DNA of 64,000 bases. It comes from Burkholderiales bacterium. GTDB taxonomy: Bacteria > Pseudomonadota > Gammaproteobacteria > Burkholderiales > SG8-41. Every line of letters begins with the position of its first letter. Positions within the stretch are counted from its first letter, which is position 1. The DNA lies in assembly GCA_022841375.1 (NCBI GenBank), contig JALHRQ010000008.1, forward strand, positions 104,769-168,768, in the 5' to 3' direction. This document shows positions 24,329 through 32,531 of this stretch, piece by piece. Both the position numbers and the translations under genes were made by a program. The notes below the pieces were generated by a model. The model saw nothing but the letters and a program-made list of their open reading frames with translations, made no database searches and was not told where the DNA came from.

Positions 24329-25324
24329 TTATCCGCCGAAGGTATAGCGGCTACCAACGTTGGAATAGACTACTTTGTCCGCCATGTTCTGGCGCAGCAG
24401 GTCGATGAAACGTTCGCCGGTGCAGTGCATTGGCACGATCACGTCCGGGTTGATCGCCTGCAGTTCCTTCAGCGTGTGCTGCAGGTATTCCGGATTTGCC
24501 GGGCCGAGATGGAAGCCGCCCATCACCGCATGCACCTTGTCGACGTTCGCCGCCTTCATCGCGCTGCGCACGGTGTTGATGATGCCGGTGTGGCCGCAGG
24601 ATGAAATCACCACCAGGCCTTTGCCTTTGATGATGTAGCAGGTGGCGTGTTCGTCGGGGTGGCTGTCCTTGACCAGTTTGCCCGCGCGTTCGGCCTTGCT
24701 GAAATGGTCATCCACAACCAGCGAGCCGCCGGTGACTTCCTCGAACGAGGTGCGTTCGATGTACCCTGAGGTGAAAGCACCTTCCAGCGCCTGCGGTTTC
24801 GGGCAGCACATCGGCATCACCTTCTGCGCTTCGAGTGCCGCGCGGTCCAGCGTGCACCACTCCAGCGTCTCACCGCCTTCCTTGACCCACTTGGTGCGGA
24901 ATACCGTTTCGCCGCCCACATACAGCGCAATGTCGTCGCGCATCTGCCCGCGGTGCTGTTTCACAAAACCCTGCAGCCCGCCGAAATGATCGAGGTGGCC
25001 GTGGCTCAGGATCAGGCCGTTGATCTTGCCCGGTTCGATGCCCAGCAGTTCGAAATTGCGGTTGATGATCTCCGGCGTGTAACCAAAGTCGAGAACGTAT
25101 TGCGCCTTCGCGCCGTCCTTTTCCGAGGCCAGATGCAGCGACAGGCCCCACTCACAGGCGAAGGTGCTTTCCGGTCGGCCGGTGATGCGTCCGACATGTT
25201 CGATCTTCACATGCGGGTGCGCCATGCGTGGCAGGAAGCGCTCGTAACGCGAATCGACCAGCACACGAACGGTCAGCGCATCGACAACCGGCGGGATAAA
25301 GGAATGGGGTTGGGCGGCGTTCAT
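24329..25324 (-). CDS. MBL-fold metallohydrolase, MPTase-like
   Basis: A 331-aa cytoplasmic metallo-beta-lactamase-fold protein. ILSHGHLDHFGGLQGF is the HxHxDH site; VISSCGHTGIINTV, MGGFHLGPA and VPMHCTGERF complete the metal-binding and C-terminal pattern of the 7,8-dihydropterin-6-methyl-4-(beta-D-ribofuranosyl)aminobenzene 5'-phosphate synthase-like branch. In bacteria these relatives have unassigned substrates. The start MNAAQPHSF at 25324 has GGAGGAG upstream on its own strand. The gene is convergent with soxB across about 120 bp. Confidence 0.83.
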   Translation of the reverse strand: MNAAQPHSFIPPVVDALTVRVLVDSRYERFLPRMAHPHVKIEHVGRITGRPESTFACEWGLSLHLASEKDGAKAQYVLDFGYTPEIINRNFELLGIEPGKINGLILSHGHLDHFGGLQGFVKQHRGQMRDDIALYVGGETVFRTKWVKEGGETLEWCTLDRAALEAQKVMPMCCPKPQALEGAFTSGYIERTSFEEVTGGSLVVDDHFSKAERAGKLVKDSHPDEHATCYIIKGKGLVVISSCGHTGIINTVRSAMKAANVDKVHAVMGGFHLGPANPEYLQHTLKELQAINPDVIVPMHCTGERFIDLLRQNMADKVVYSNVGSRYTFGG

Positions 25325-25557
25325 GGTGGCGAGTCTCCTCCGGTTCAGTGCCGGTCAAACGCCGGCTGATAGCCGTGATCCTAGCACTCCCCACAGGGTC
25401 ATTTATTGCGGAACAAATCTCCGGCTTGCCGGTCAATGGAGGGCGCCGAATAAACAGCGCATGTCATTGTTGTGCATCCGACGGAGCGGGATTCCTGTTC
25501 GGCATGCGGATCATGCCGCTTGTTAATGGGCAAACCGGAAGAGGAATACGACAGACC

Positions 25558-25938
25558 ATGAAAATCGCAGTGTGGGTGGTATTTGGCCTGGTGACGCTGT
25601 TTTGGACGGCGGGCACCTTCATTGCAGTCAAGCTCACGCAATGGGGTACAGCGCTGCTGGCGAATGGCAGCATTGATCCGCTGAGCCGTGGCGTCGCCGA
25701 GTGGCCGCTGCTGCAAGGGCTGCCGCTGTGGCTGGATCCGTTGATGGTCCAAACCCTGCAGCAATATGCGCTGCTGTCGCTGGAAGCGTTGCGCGACGCC
25801 ATGCCTTATATGAGCATGATGATGGGCTGGCTGGTGCCGCTGATCTGGGTGGTGTGGGCTTTTGGCCTGGTTTTTCTGCTGGCGCTCGCGGGCGGGGCGC
25901 ATTGGCTGACTTCCCGGCACTCACTGATGCGCAATTGA
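25558..25938 (+). CDS. Small membrane protein, unknown function
   Basis: A 126-aa protein with an N-terminal helix (VWVVFGLVTLFWTAGTFIAVKL) and a second hydrophobic region (MGWLVPLIWVVWAFGLVFLLALAGGAHWL), with a middle amphipathic segment. No family motif is recognised. The start ATG 25558 follows GAGGAA at 25541-25546; the longer frame to 25348 runs back through the divergent intergenic region and is not supported. The stop is 24 bases before the end of the convergent MarR gene. Confidence 0.6.
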   Translation: MKIAVWVVFGLVTLFWTAGTFIAVKLTQWGTALLANGSIDPLSRGVAEWPLLQGLPLWLDPLMVQTLQQYALLSLEALRDAMPYMSMMMGWLVPLIWVVWAFGLVFLLALAGGAHWLTSRHSLMRN

Positions 25939-25962
25939 CGCGGCGATTTGCCGCACACAATC

Positions 25963-26511
25963 CTAGCGCGGTTTCTTGCGCGCCGTCGCCGCAACAGCAA
26001 CCGGCGGGTTTTCCAGTGAATTGAGCAGTTTGGCGAGCAGCTGATCGAGCTGTTCGCGCTCGCGCGTGTTCAGCGTGCCGAGCACTTCCGCGGTATGGCT
26101 GAAATGGACCGCAATTGCCTTGTCGGCGAGTGCGCGGCCTGCCGGCGTCAGGCGCACGATGACGCCGCGGCGGTCGGCGGTGTCGGGGCGGCGTTCGACC
26201 AGGCCCAATGCTTCGACGCGATCAATGCGGTTGGTCATCGCACCCGAAGTCAGCAGCGACTGGCGCTGCAATTCCGTCGGATTCAGTTCGTAGGGTTTGC
26301 CCCTGCGGCGCAGCGCCGCGATCAGGCTGAAAGTTTCCCAGCTCAGCCCCAGCGGCGACAGCCAGGTGTCCGCACGTTTTAGGAAATGTGAATCAATCCG
26401 CGAGGTGCGCCCGAAAATGCCCAGCGGCCACGGGTCGAGGTCCGGCCGCTCGCGCTGCCAGTCGGCGATGAAGGTGGTGATGGAATCGATATTTGCAGGT
26501 TTTCTTGACAT
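25963..26511 (-). CDS. MarR-family transcriptional regulator
   Basis: A 182-aa winged-helix regulator: LSWETFSLIAALRRRG, then ELNPTELQRQSLLTSGAMTNRIDRVEALGLVERRPDTADRRGVIVRLT, which is the MarR DNA-binding helix and wing with the DxRR motif. It probably responds to a phenolic or other small ligand. The ATG at 26511 is chosen over a TTG one codon earlier. A palindrome of the MarR operator type, TATCTTnnnnnnAAGATA at 26516-26533, lies directly upstream and between it and the divergent RidA gene, suggesting repression of both. Confidence 0.88.
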   Translation of the reverse strand: MSRKPANIDSITTFIADWQRERPDLDPWPLGIFGRTSRIDSHFLKRADTWLSPLGLSWETFSLIAALRRRGKPYELNPTELQRQSLLTSGAMTNRIDRVEALGLVERRPDTADRRGVIVRLTPAGRALADKAIAVHFSHTAEVLGTLNTREREQLDQLLAKLLNSLENPPVAVAATARKKPR

Positions 26512-26515
26512 CAAC

Positions 26516-26533
26516 TATCTTTACATTAAGATA
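26516..26533. promoter_or_regulatory. Probable MarR operator
   Basis: TATCTT at 26516-26521 and AAGATA at 26528-26533 form an 18-bp palindrome with a 6-base spacer. It begins 5 bases from the MarR start codon and lies in the 132-bp region shared with the divergent RidA gene. MarR proteins commonly bind palindromes of this AT-rich type next to their own gene. Confidence 0.68.
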
Positions 26534-26643
26534 AACAACATTGACCCAACTGGCGGGCGCATTGTAGCAACCCCGCCCGCCTCCCGCCGGCGCCCGCCGC
26601 GGGCCCGGGCCGCTTGCCGCACCCGAATGGAGGTTTGTCGCAC

Positions 26644-27039
26644 ATGTCTGCAAAAGTCGAACATCTCGAAGGCACCGAATTCCAGAAAAGCCGGGCATTT
26701 TCACCTGCGGTGATCACCGAAGGCGGACGCACCATCTGGCTGGCCGGCCAGACCGCCACCCAGGATGCCGCCGGCAAGGACATCTCCAGCGATTTCGCCG
26801 CGCAGACCAAGCGCTGCTTTGAACTGATGGACGCCACACTCAAACGCGCCGGCGCTTCACTGTCCAACCTGGTGACGATGACCGTGTTCATCAATGATCC
26901 GCGCCACGGTGACAGTTTCGTCAAGCTGCGTGCCGAAGTGTTCAAGGACGGCCGCTTTCCGGCCAGCGCGCTGATCACCGTTTCACATTTTGCACGGCCC
27001 GGGATTGTCATTGAAATTCAGGGTATTGCGGTCGTCTAA
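26644..27039 (+). CDS. RidA-family protein (cytoplasmic)
   Basis: A 131-aa RidA/YjgF-type protein: IWLAGQTATQD, SNLVTMTVFINDP and PASALITVSHFARPGIVIEIQGIAVV match the trimeric family, although the last conserved arginine region reads ARPGIVIEI. Canonical RidA enzymes hydrolyse reactive enamine/imine intermediates; subfamily members act in aromatic or amino-sugar catabolism. ATG 26644 follows GGAGG at 26629-26633. The Bug protein gene starts 11 bases after the stop, so both form an operon under the divergent MarR regulator. Confidence 0.85.
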   Translation: MSAKVEHLEGTEFQKSRAFSPAVITEGGRTIWLAGQTATQDAAGKDISSDFAAQTKRCFELMDATLKRAGASLSNLVTMTVFINDPRHGDSFVKLRAEVFKDGRFPASALITVSHFARPGIVIEIQGIAVV

Positions 27040-27050
27040 GGGAGAACACC

Positions 27051-28028
27051 ATGAACAGCCTCAAAACGATGGTCAGTGTCGCGGTGGCTGCAGCACTCGG
27101 GATGACCGCGGTATCCGCAGTGGCGCAGCAGTTTCCGACCAAACCCTTGCGCATCGTCGTCACCCTCGGGCCGGGTTCGGCGGGGGATATGCTGTCGCGC
27201 CTGCTCGCTGATCCGGTGGGCAAAGGTCTCGGCCAGCAGGTGATCGTCGACAACCGGCCGGGCGCCGGTGGCAACGTCGCCGCGCAGATCGTCGCCAAAT
27301 CGCCGCCCGACGGCTATAACCTGTTTCTGACCACCATCAGTACCCACGGCATCAACCCGACGCTGTATTCGACGTTGCCCTTTGATCCGGTCAAGGATTT
27401 CGCGCCGATCACGCTCTCGGCCTCCAGCCCCAATGTGCTGGTGGTGCACCCGTCGATGCCGGTGAAAACCATCAAGCAGTTGATTGCCATCGCCAAGTCG
27501 CGCCCCGGCGAGCTGACCTATTCTTCGGGTGGCGGCGGCACTTCGCAGCATATGTCCGGCGAACTCTTCGGCATGATGGCCGGCGTCAAAATGACCCACG
27601 TGCCGTACCGCGCCACGCCGCTGTCCGTGTCGTCGGTGATCAGCGGCGAAACCGTGATGTCGTTTGCCAGCGTGTCGGTAGCGCAGGAAACGGTCAAAAG
27701 CGGCCGTCTGCGCGGCCTCGGAGTGACCAGCAACAAACGCGTGCTGGCGTGGCCCGACATGCCGACTATCGACGAAGCCGGCCTGCCGGGCTTTGATGTG
27801 GCGGCGTGGTTCGGCTTCTCGGCCACAGGTGGCACCAATCCCGACATCATCCGCCGCCTCAACTCCGAATTCCGCAAGGCGCAGAAAGATCCTGCAGTGA
27901 CCGATCGCCTGGTGAAGCAGGGCATGCAGGTGCTGGAGAGCACGCCAGAGGAATTCTCGCGCTACATCGTCGAGGAAATCGCCAAGTGGGCGAAAGTGGT
28001 CAAGGCCTCGGGTGCGAAAGTGAGCTGA
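27051..28028 (+). CDS. Bug/TctC-family periplasmic binding protein
   Basis: A 325-aa secreted solute receptor: signal peptide ending near SAVAQ, then FPTKPLRIVVTLGPGSAGDML, VIVDNRPGAGGNVAAQIVAKSPPDGYNL and MTHVPYRATPLSV in the fixed Bug order. The second, carboxylate-binding loop follows the first strand. Bug proteins usually bind small carboxylates or nicotinate-like compounds and may deliver them to TctAB transporters; none is encoded here. The gene follows RidA by 11 bases. A bidirectional terminator at 28046-28070 separates it from the convergent Bug gene. Confidence 0.9.
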   Translation: MNSLKTMVSVAVAAALGMTAVSAVAQQFPTKPLRIVVTLGPGSAGDMLSRLLADPVGKGLGQQVIVDNRPGAGGNVAAQIVAKSPPDGYNLFLTTISTHGINPTLYSTLPFDPVKDFAPITLSASSPNVLVVHPSMPVKTIKQLIAIAKSRPGELTYSSGGGGTSQHMSGELFGMMAGVKMTHVPYRATPLSVSSVISGETVMSFASVSVAQETVKSGRLRGLGVTSNKRVLAWPDMPTIDEAGLPGFDVAAWFGFSATGGTNPDIIRRLNSEFRKAQKDPAVTDRLVKQGMQVLESTPEEFSRYIVEEIAKWAKVVKASGAKVS

Positions 28029-28045
28029 GCTTTTCCGTCGTCAAT

Positions 28046-28070
28046 AAAAACGGGCCAGCGGCCCGTTTTT
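28046..28070. terminator. Bidirectional Rho-independent terminator
   Basis: AAAAACGGGCC at 28046-28056 and GGCCCGTTTTT at 28060-28070 form a perfect 11-bp stem around AGC. It sits between the stop codons of two convergent Bug genes and has U-runs in both directions. Confidence 0.92.
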
Positions 28071-28096
28071 GTTTGAAGCGCGAATTCATGCAGCAG

Positions 28097-29062
28097 CTAC
28101 TGCACCGTGATATTCGCCTCGCGAATCACCCGCGACCACTTCTCCATGTCGGTGCGTACGAAGCTGCTGAACTCGGCCGGCGTGCTGGTCGCCGCAATAA
28201 GTCCGCTCGCCGCCAGCAGCTTGTTCACTTCCGGCGTATGCATGAACTTCACCACCTCGGTGTTGATGCGCTGGATGATTTCCGGCCGCACACCCGCAGG
28301 CGCGAACAGTCCATACCAGGTGTTGATCACCAGTTCCGGCATGCCGGCTTCCGCCGTGGTCGGCACCTTGGGGATCGTCGGCACGCGCTCCGGCACCAGC
28401 ACCGCCAGCCCGCGCAGCCGCCCGCTGCTGATGAAGGGGATGGTCGCGGGCACGGTGACCATCACCATTTCCGCTTCCCCGCCCAAGATGTGCGTCAGCG
28501 CAATGCTCGCGCCTTTATACGGCACATGCAGGATGTCGACTTTGGCCAGCGACTTGAACAGTTCACCCGCAAGATGATTTGATGAACCAACGCCGCCCGA
28601 ACCAAAGCTCATCTTGCCGGGGTGGGCCTTGGCGAGTTTGACCAGTTCATTGATGTTTTTTGCGGGCACCGACGGATGGATCACAAACACATTGGGTACT
28701 GTGGACAGCATCGACACCGGTGTGAAATCGCGCAGGGTGTCGTAGTTGAGCTTCTTGTAGAGACTGGGACTGATTACCAGCGACGGGCTGGTCAGCAGCA
28801 GCGTGTGGCCATCGGCAGGGGATTTCGCCGCAAGTTCGGCGGCGAGATTGCCGCCCGCACCCGGACGGAAATCCGCGGGCACCGGCTGGCCCAGTGCTGC
28901 GCCGAGTTTTTCGGAAACCAGGATGCCGAGGATTTGCGACGCGCCCGTGGGGAAAGCCACGATCAGTCGAACGTTTTTTTCGGGATATTTCTGCGCTGCG
29001 GCCGGCAGCGCACCCGCGAACACCATCATGGCCAGGCAAAGCGATGCTTTGACAACAGACAT
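28097..29062 (-). CDS. Bug/TctC-family periplasmic binding protein
   Basis: A 321-aa secreted receptor of the Bug family with signal peptide ending near LPAAAQ. YPEKNVRLIVAFPTGASQILG, DFRPGAGGNLAAELAAKSPADGHTL and ILHVPYKGASIAL follow the family order. The second loop motif reads PTGASQ instead of the more usual PPGG, which suggests a different ligand from its convergent neighbour. No membrane partner is adjacent. The 258 bp upstream to the GFA gene are non-coding apart from an AT-rich patch at about 29170-29205 that may hold its promoter. Confidence 0.9.
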   Translation of the reverse strand: MSVVKASLCLAMMVFAGALPAAAQKYPEKNVRLIVAFPTGASQILGILVSEKLGAALGQPVPADFRPGAGGNLAAELAAKSPADGHTLLLTSPSLVISPSLYKKLNYDTLRDFTPVSMLSTVPNVFVIHPSVPAKNINELVKLAKAHPGKMSFGSGGVGSSNHLAGELFKSLAKVDILHVPYKGASIALTHILGGEAEMVMVTVPATIPFISSGRLRGLAVLVPERVPTIPKVPTTAEAGMPELVINTWYGLFAPAGVRPEIIQRINTEVVKFMHTPEVNKLLAASGLIAATSTPAEFSSFVRTDMEKWSRVIREANITVQ

Positions 29063-29320
29063 TTTGTTTCTCCTCCCTCAGTCAGTTGCGACGGACTTTT
29101 TACGGGACAGTGCTTGTCGTTGTTGATTGTTGCAGCCCGCCCAATATAACGCGTCGGCCACCGCAACGCCCTAACAAAAAATATCAATAAAAACATATAC
29201 TTACTAACCATCCTCGCGCTGTAGTGTGGAGCCGCCTGCGGTGGCAATGCGGTCTGGAGAAATGATGCATTTGCCTCTATTGTTCCAGTCACCACCCCGC
29301 CACCGGCAAAAGGAGCCTTC

Positions 29321-29752
29321 ATGTCACAGTTACCACCGTCGCCGCCACAGGCCGTCACCGGCAGCTGTTTATGCGGCGGCATTCGTTTTGAAATCACGCC
29401 GCCGTCCAGCGGATTCCGCTATTGCCACTGCAGCCGCTGCCAGAAGGTGACTGGCGCCGCGCACGCGGCGAATCTGTTTCTGCCGCAAAGCCAGTTCAAG
29501 TGGCTGGCCGGTGAAGAACTCGCGCGCCATTACGTGCTGCCGGGGGCAAAGCGTTTCGCGGTGAGTTTCTGCACGCAGTGCGGCACGCGTGTGCCGCACA
29601 AGATTGCCACCACCGAAAACATGCTGATCCCTGCCGGTGTGCTCGATGCGAAACCGGACCTCGCTCCGGAATTCAATATTTTCTGGAACTCGAAAGCGCC
29701 GTGGCTGGTCGAAACTGCGCAACTCGCCAAGTTCGAAGAATACGGCCGATGA
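29321..29752 (+). CDS. GFA (CENP-V/Mss4-like) zinc protein
   Basis: A 143-aa protein with the GFA zinc pattern: GSCLCGGIRFEI near residue 15, YCHCSRCQKVTG near residue 34 and SFCTQCGTRVPHK near residue 83. GFA proteins are often labelled glutathione-dependent formaldehyde-activating enzymes, but many lack that activity. GGAG at about 29311 precedes the ATG. The hydrolase-OsmC fusion follows after 55 bases and may share the transcript. Confidence 0.86.
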   Translation: MSQLPPSPPQAVTGSCLCGGIRFEITPPSSGFRYCHCSRCQKVTGAAHAANLFLPQSQFKWLAGEELARHYVLPGAKRFAVSFCTQCGTRVPHKIATTENMLIPAGVLDAKPDLAPEFNIFWNSKAPWLVETAQLAKFEEYGR

Positions 29753-29807
29753 CGGCCTGAAGCCGTGCGCATCCTGCCGGCCTAGCAAACACCAGACGGA
29801 GACTGCA

Positions 29808-31019
29808 ATGCCCACATCCGCTATTCGTTTTCCCGGCGCCCTTGGCGCCGAACTTGCTGCCCGCCTGGATGCCCCTTTACTGCCGCCGCGCGCCTATGCC
29901 CTGTTTGCGCATTGTTTCACCTGCTCCAAGGACAGCAAGGCCGCAAGTTTCATCAGCAGCGCGCTCATCGAACACGGCATCGCGGTGCTGCGCTTCGATT
30001 TCACGGGGCTGGGTTCCAGCGACGGTGATTTTGCCAACACCGGATTCAGCTCCAACGTCGCTGATCTGGTGGCGGCGGCTGACTGGTTGCGCGCCAACCA
30101 CGGTGCGCCGTCGATATTCATCGGGCACAGCCTCGGCGGCGCGGCGGTATTGGCTGCAGCATCGCGCATCGCGGAAGTGCGTGCGGTGGCGACGCTGGCC
30201 GCGCCCTACGACCCGGCGCATGTGAAGGGCATGATCAAGTCCTCGGTCGCCGAGATCGAAGCGAAGGGCGAGGCCGAAGTGGCGCTCGCTGGTCGCAGCT
30301 TCCGCATCCGGCGCGAATTTCTCGATGACCTCGATGCTCAGAAGCAGCACGAAGTGATCACGAAACTGCGTCGCGCGCTGCTGGTGATGCATTCCCCCAT
30401 CGATGACACGGTGCCGATCGACAACGCCACAGGTATTTTTGTCGCCGCCAAACACCCGAAGAGTTTTGTTTCGCTCGACACCGCTGACCATCTGCTGACG
30501 CGGCGCGATGACGCGCGTTACGCCGCAGCCGTTCTCGCGGCCTGGGCCGGACGATTTGTTCCGTTGGCTGACCCGCACCGCATCGAGGGCGAAGCCGGCG
30601 AGGTGGTGGTCGCGGAAACGCGTGAAGGCCAATTTACCCAGGCCATCGCCGCCGCCGGTCACGCGCTGCGCGCTGATGAGCCGCAATCCGTCGGCGGCCT
30701 CGGCTCCGCCCCCGGCCCCTATGACCTGCTGCTCGCTGCGCTGGGCGCCTGCACGGCGATGACCATCCGCATGTACGCCGACCTGAAAAAACTGCCGCTG
30801 GAACGCGTCAGCGTGCGCCTCACCCATCAAAAAATACACGCCACCGACTGCGCTGACTGCGAAACCAAAGAGGGCAAGATCGATCGCATTGACCGCGTTG
30901 TCACCCTCGAAGGCAGCCTGGACGACGCGCAGCGTGCGAAACTGATGGAAATCGCCGACAAATGTCCCGTGCACCGCACACTGCATAGCGAAGTGAAGGT
31001 GGTGACGCAGGCGGCCTGA
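29808..31019 (+). CDS. Alpha/beta-hydrolase fused to an OsmC domain
   Basis: A 403-aa two-domain protein. Residues about 1-250 are an alpha/beta hydrolase with [13 protein letters not shown] (nucleophile Ser) and later [10 protein letters not shown] (acid and His region); the acid is probably in SPIDDTVP. Residues about 265-400 are an OsmC/Ohr-like peroxiredoxin domain: [26 protein letters not shown] holds the first redox cysteine and [15 protein letters not shown] the second. This fusion is a recurrent architecture in proteobacteria, suggesting the hydrolase releases a substrate (perhaps an organic peroxide ester) for the peroxidase; that link is inference. Start ATG 29808 after CGGAGA. Confidence 0.88.
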   Translation: MPTSAIRFPGALGAELAARLDAPLLPPRAYALFAHCFTCSKDSKAASFISSALIEHGIAVLRFDFTGLGSSDGDFANTGFSSNVADLVAAADWLRANHGAPSIFIGHSLGGAAVLAAASRIAEVRAVATLAAPYDPAHVKGMIKSSVAEIEAKGEAEVALAGRSFRIRREFLDDLDAQKQHEVITKLRRALLVMHSPIDDTVPIDNATGIFVAAKHPKSFVSLDTADHLLTRRDDARYAAAVLAAWAGRFVPLADPHRIEGEAGEVVVAETREGQFTQAIAAAGHALRADEPQSVGGLGSAPGPYDLLLAALGACTAMTIRMYADLKKLPLERVSVRLTHQKIHATDCADCETKEGKIDRIDRVVTLEGSLDDAQRAKLMEIADKCPVHRTLHSEVKVVTQAA

Positions 31020-31065
31020 CCCGCAGCCGCCCCGCCGTAACCCATACAACTCCCGGAGCCCCGCC

Positions 31066-31791
31066 TTGAAACCGATCAAGTCGTACCGCAATCCCTCGTT
31101 CATGAACAGCGACGAAGCGCGGCCGCTGCGCATCCTCGCCGAATACCTCGAACCCGAACGCCGGCTGGCCAGACACGGCATCAAGGACACGCTGGTGTTC
31201 TTCGGCTCGGCGCGTTTGCAGGAGGGCTCGGTGTACTACGAGGCCGCCCGGCAGATCGCCTTCCGCATGACCCAGTGGTCGAAAAGTCTCAGTCCAGACG
31301 ACCAGCGCCGTTTCGTCGTCTGCACCGGTGGTGGGCCGGGCATCATGGAAGCGGCCAACCGCGGCGCTTCGGAAGCGCGCGGGTTCAACATCGGCATGAC
31401 CATCTCGTTGCCGCACGAGGAAGCAGCCAACCCGTACATCACGCGCGAGCTGTCCTTCCACTTCCATTACTTCTTCATGCGCAAGTTCTGGATGGCCTAT
31501 ATGGCCAAGGCGATCCTCGTGTTTCCCGGCGGTTTCGGCACACTGGATGAACTGTTCGAGATGCTGACGCTGAAGCAGACGCAGCGCATGCAGAAACCGA
31601 TGCCGGTGGTGCTGTTCGGCAACGACTATTGGCGCGAAGTCATCAACTTCGACGCGCTGGTGCGCCACGGCACCATAGCCGCGAAGGATGTCGAGCTGGT
31701 TCATCGAACCGACTCGGTGGACGACGCCTGCCAATGGCTGATGCGCCACCTCACCGAAGAAGCGCTCGGCCATCCCGGGGCCATGCTCTGA
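31066..31791 (+). CDS. LOG-family protein (possible decarboxylase-like nucleotide hydrolase)
   Basis: A 241-aa protein with the LOG motif [14 protein letters not shown] near residue 87 and the second signature [13 protein letters not shown] near residue 150. Plant and bacterial LOG proteins hydrolyse cytokinin or other nucleoside monophosphates to free bases; some bacterial relatives are called lysine decarboxylase-like without evidence. The TTG at 31066 has GGAG 8 bases upstream; an ATG at 31102 is an alternative. It follows the OsmC fusion by 46 bases. Confidence 0.82.
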   Translation: MKPIKSYRNPSFMNSDEARPLRILAEYLEPERRLARHGIKDTLVFFGSARLQEGSVYYEAARQIAFRMTQWSKSLSPDDQRRFVVCTGGGPGIMEAANRGASEARGFNIGMTISLPHEEAANPYITRELSFHFHYFFMRKFWMAYMAKAILVFPGGFGTLDELFEMLTLKQTQRMQKPMPVVLFGNDYWREVINFDALVRHGTIAAKDVELVHRTDSVDDACQWLMRHLTEEALGHPGAML

Positions 31792-32186
31792 TGGCCGTCC
31801 TGCGGGTCCGCGAATCCTGCGATGCCGAAGCGGCGCTCACGCGCCGTTTGCGATGAGTGAAAAAACATTAATAAAAACAGATAATTGCAATATCTCTCGA
31901 CCGAGTGCTGCAATCCTTTCCCACGGATCCGGCCCGTGGGGACCGGTGACCACCGCGGGCGGTCCTGTGCTACGCACGATGCGATGTGCCTGCGCTGCAA
32001 ACCCTCGCATAACCATTAAAGTGGAATTACCCCGCTTTGAAGAGTTGCAGTATGCTCGGCAAAAGCCGTTTTACTGTGACCAGTTCAACAACTGCTAATA
32101 CAAATCAAGAGCCACTTAGGATTGCGAAACGGCTAATACACAGATGTCATTCCACGTCGCGGATTTCACAAATAGAGGGGGTAATC
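31792..32186. other. 395-bp intergenic region with a hairpin
   Basis: No gene is convincing. CCCACGG at 31920-31926 and CCGTGGG at 31934-31940 form a 7-bp hairpin without a U-run. An AT-rich stretch at 31858-31895 may belong to a terminator or promoter. The STAS gene starts at 32187 after AGAGGGGG. A sigma-54-like sequence at 32022-32038 has the wrong GG-to-GC spacing by one base and was not accepted. Confidence 0.45.
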
Positions 32187-32531
32187 ATGTCTATCAGTCA
32201 CACCGACGTTGGTCCGAACTTGCGCAGGATCGTCATTCCCGGCCGTCTCGACATTCAAGGGACGGATTCCGTTGCCGCGAAACTTGAGGAACTGGTCGCC
32301 GCGCCGAAAAAAGGCGTGGTCGTGGATCTGTCGATGCTTCAGTTTCTCGCGTCGATCGGCATCCGTGCGTTGATCACCAGCGCCAAGACCGTGCAGCAGC
32401 GCGGCGGCAAGATGGCGCTGGTCATCGACAGCAACTCGTCTGTCAGAATGAGTCTCGAAGCCACCGGAGTGGATGACCTGATTCCAATCTTCGACAGTGT
32501 CAATGATGCCGAAAGGGCTGTTCTGGCCTGA
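32187..32531 (+). CDS. STAS-domain anti-sigma factor antagonist
   Basis: A 114-aa STAS protein of the SpoIIAA/RsbV type: IVIPGRLDIQGTDSVAAKL, GVVVDLSMLQFLASIGIRALI with a serine at the position usually phosphorylated in this family, and KMALVIDSNSSVRMSLEATG. Such proteins bind an anti-sigma kinase when unphosphorylated. The ribosome binding site AGAGGGGG lies at 32174-32181. Its stop (TGA) is directly followed, in the same frame, by the ATG of the kinase/phosphatase fusion, indicating coupled production of partners. Confidence 0.88.
   Translation: MSISHTDVGPNLRRIVIPGRLDIQGTDSVAAKLEELVAAPKKGVVVDLSMLQFLASIGIRALITSAKTVQQRGGKMALVIDSNSSVRMSLEATGVDDLIPIFDSVNDAERAVLA

Noticed and set aside
29877..31190. 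437-codon minus-strand frame opposite the hydrolase-OsmC fusion
   Set aside because: It is a shadow of a well-supported two-domain gene; its residues match no family.
31920..31940. Hairpin as a terminator after the LOG gene
   Set aside because: The stem lacks a following U-run and lies about 130 bases from the stop.
32022..32038. Possible sigma-54 promoter before the STAS gene
   Set aside because: GG and GC are separated by one base too few for the -24/-12 spacing.
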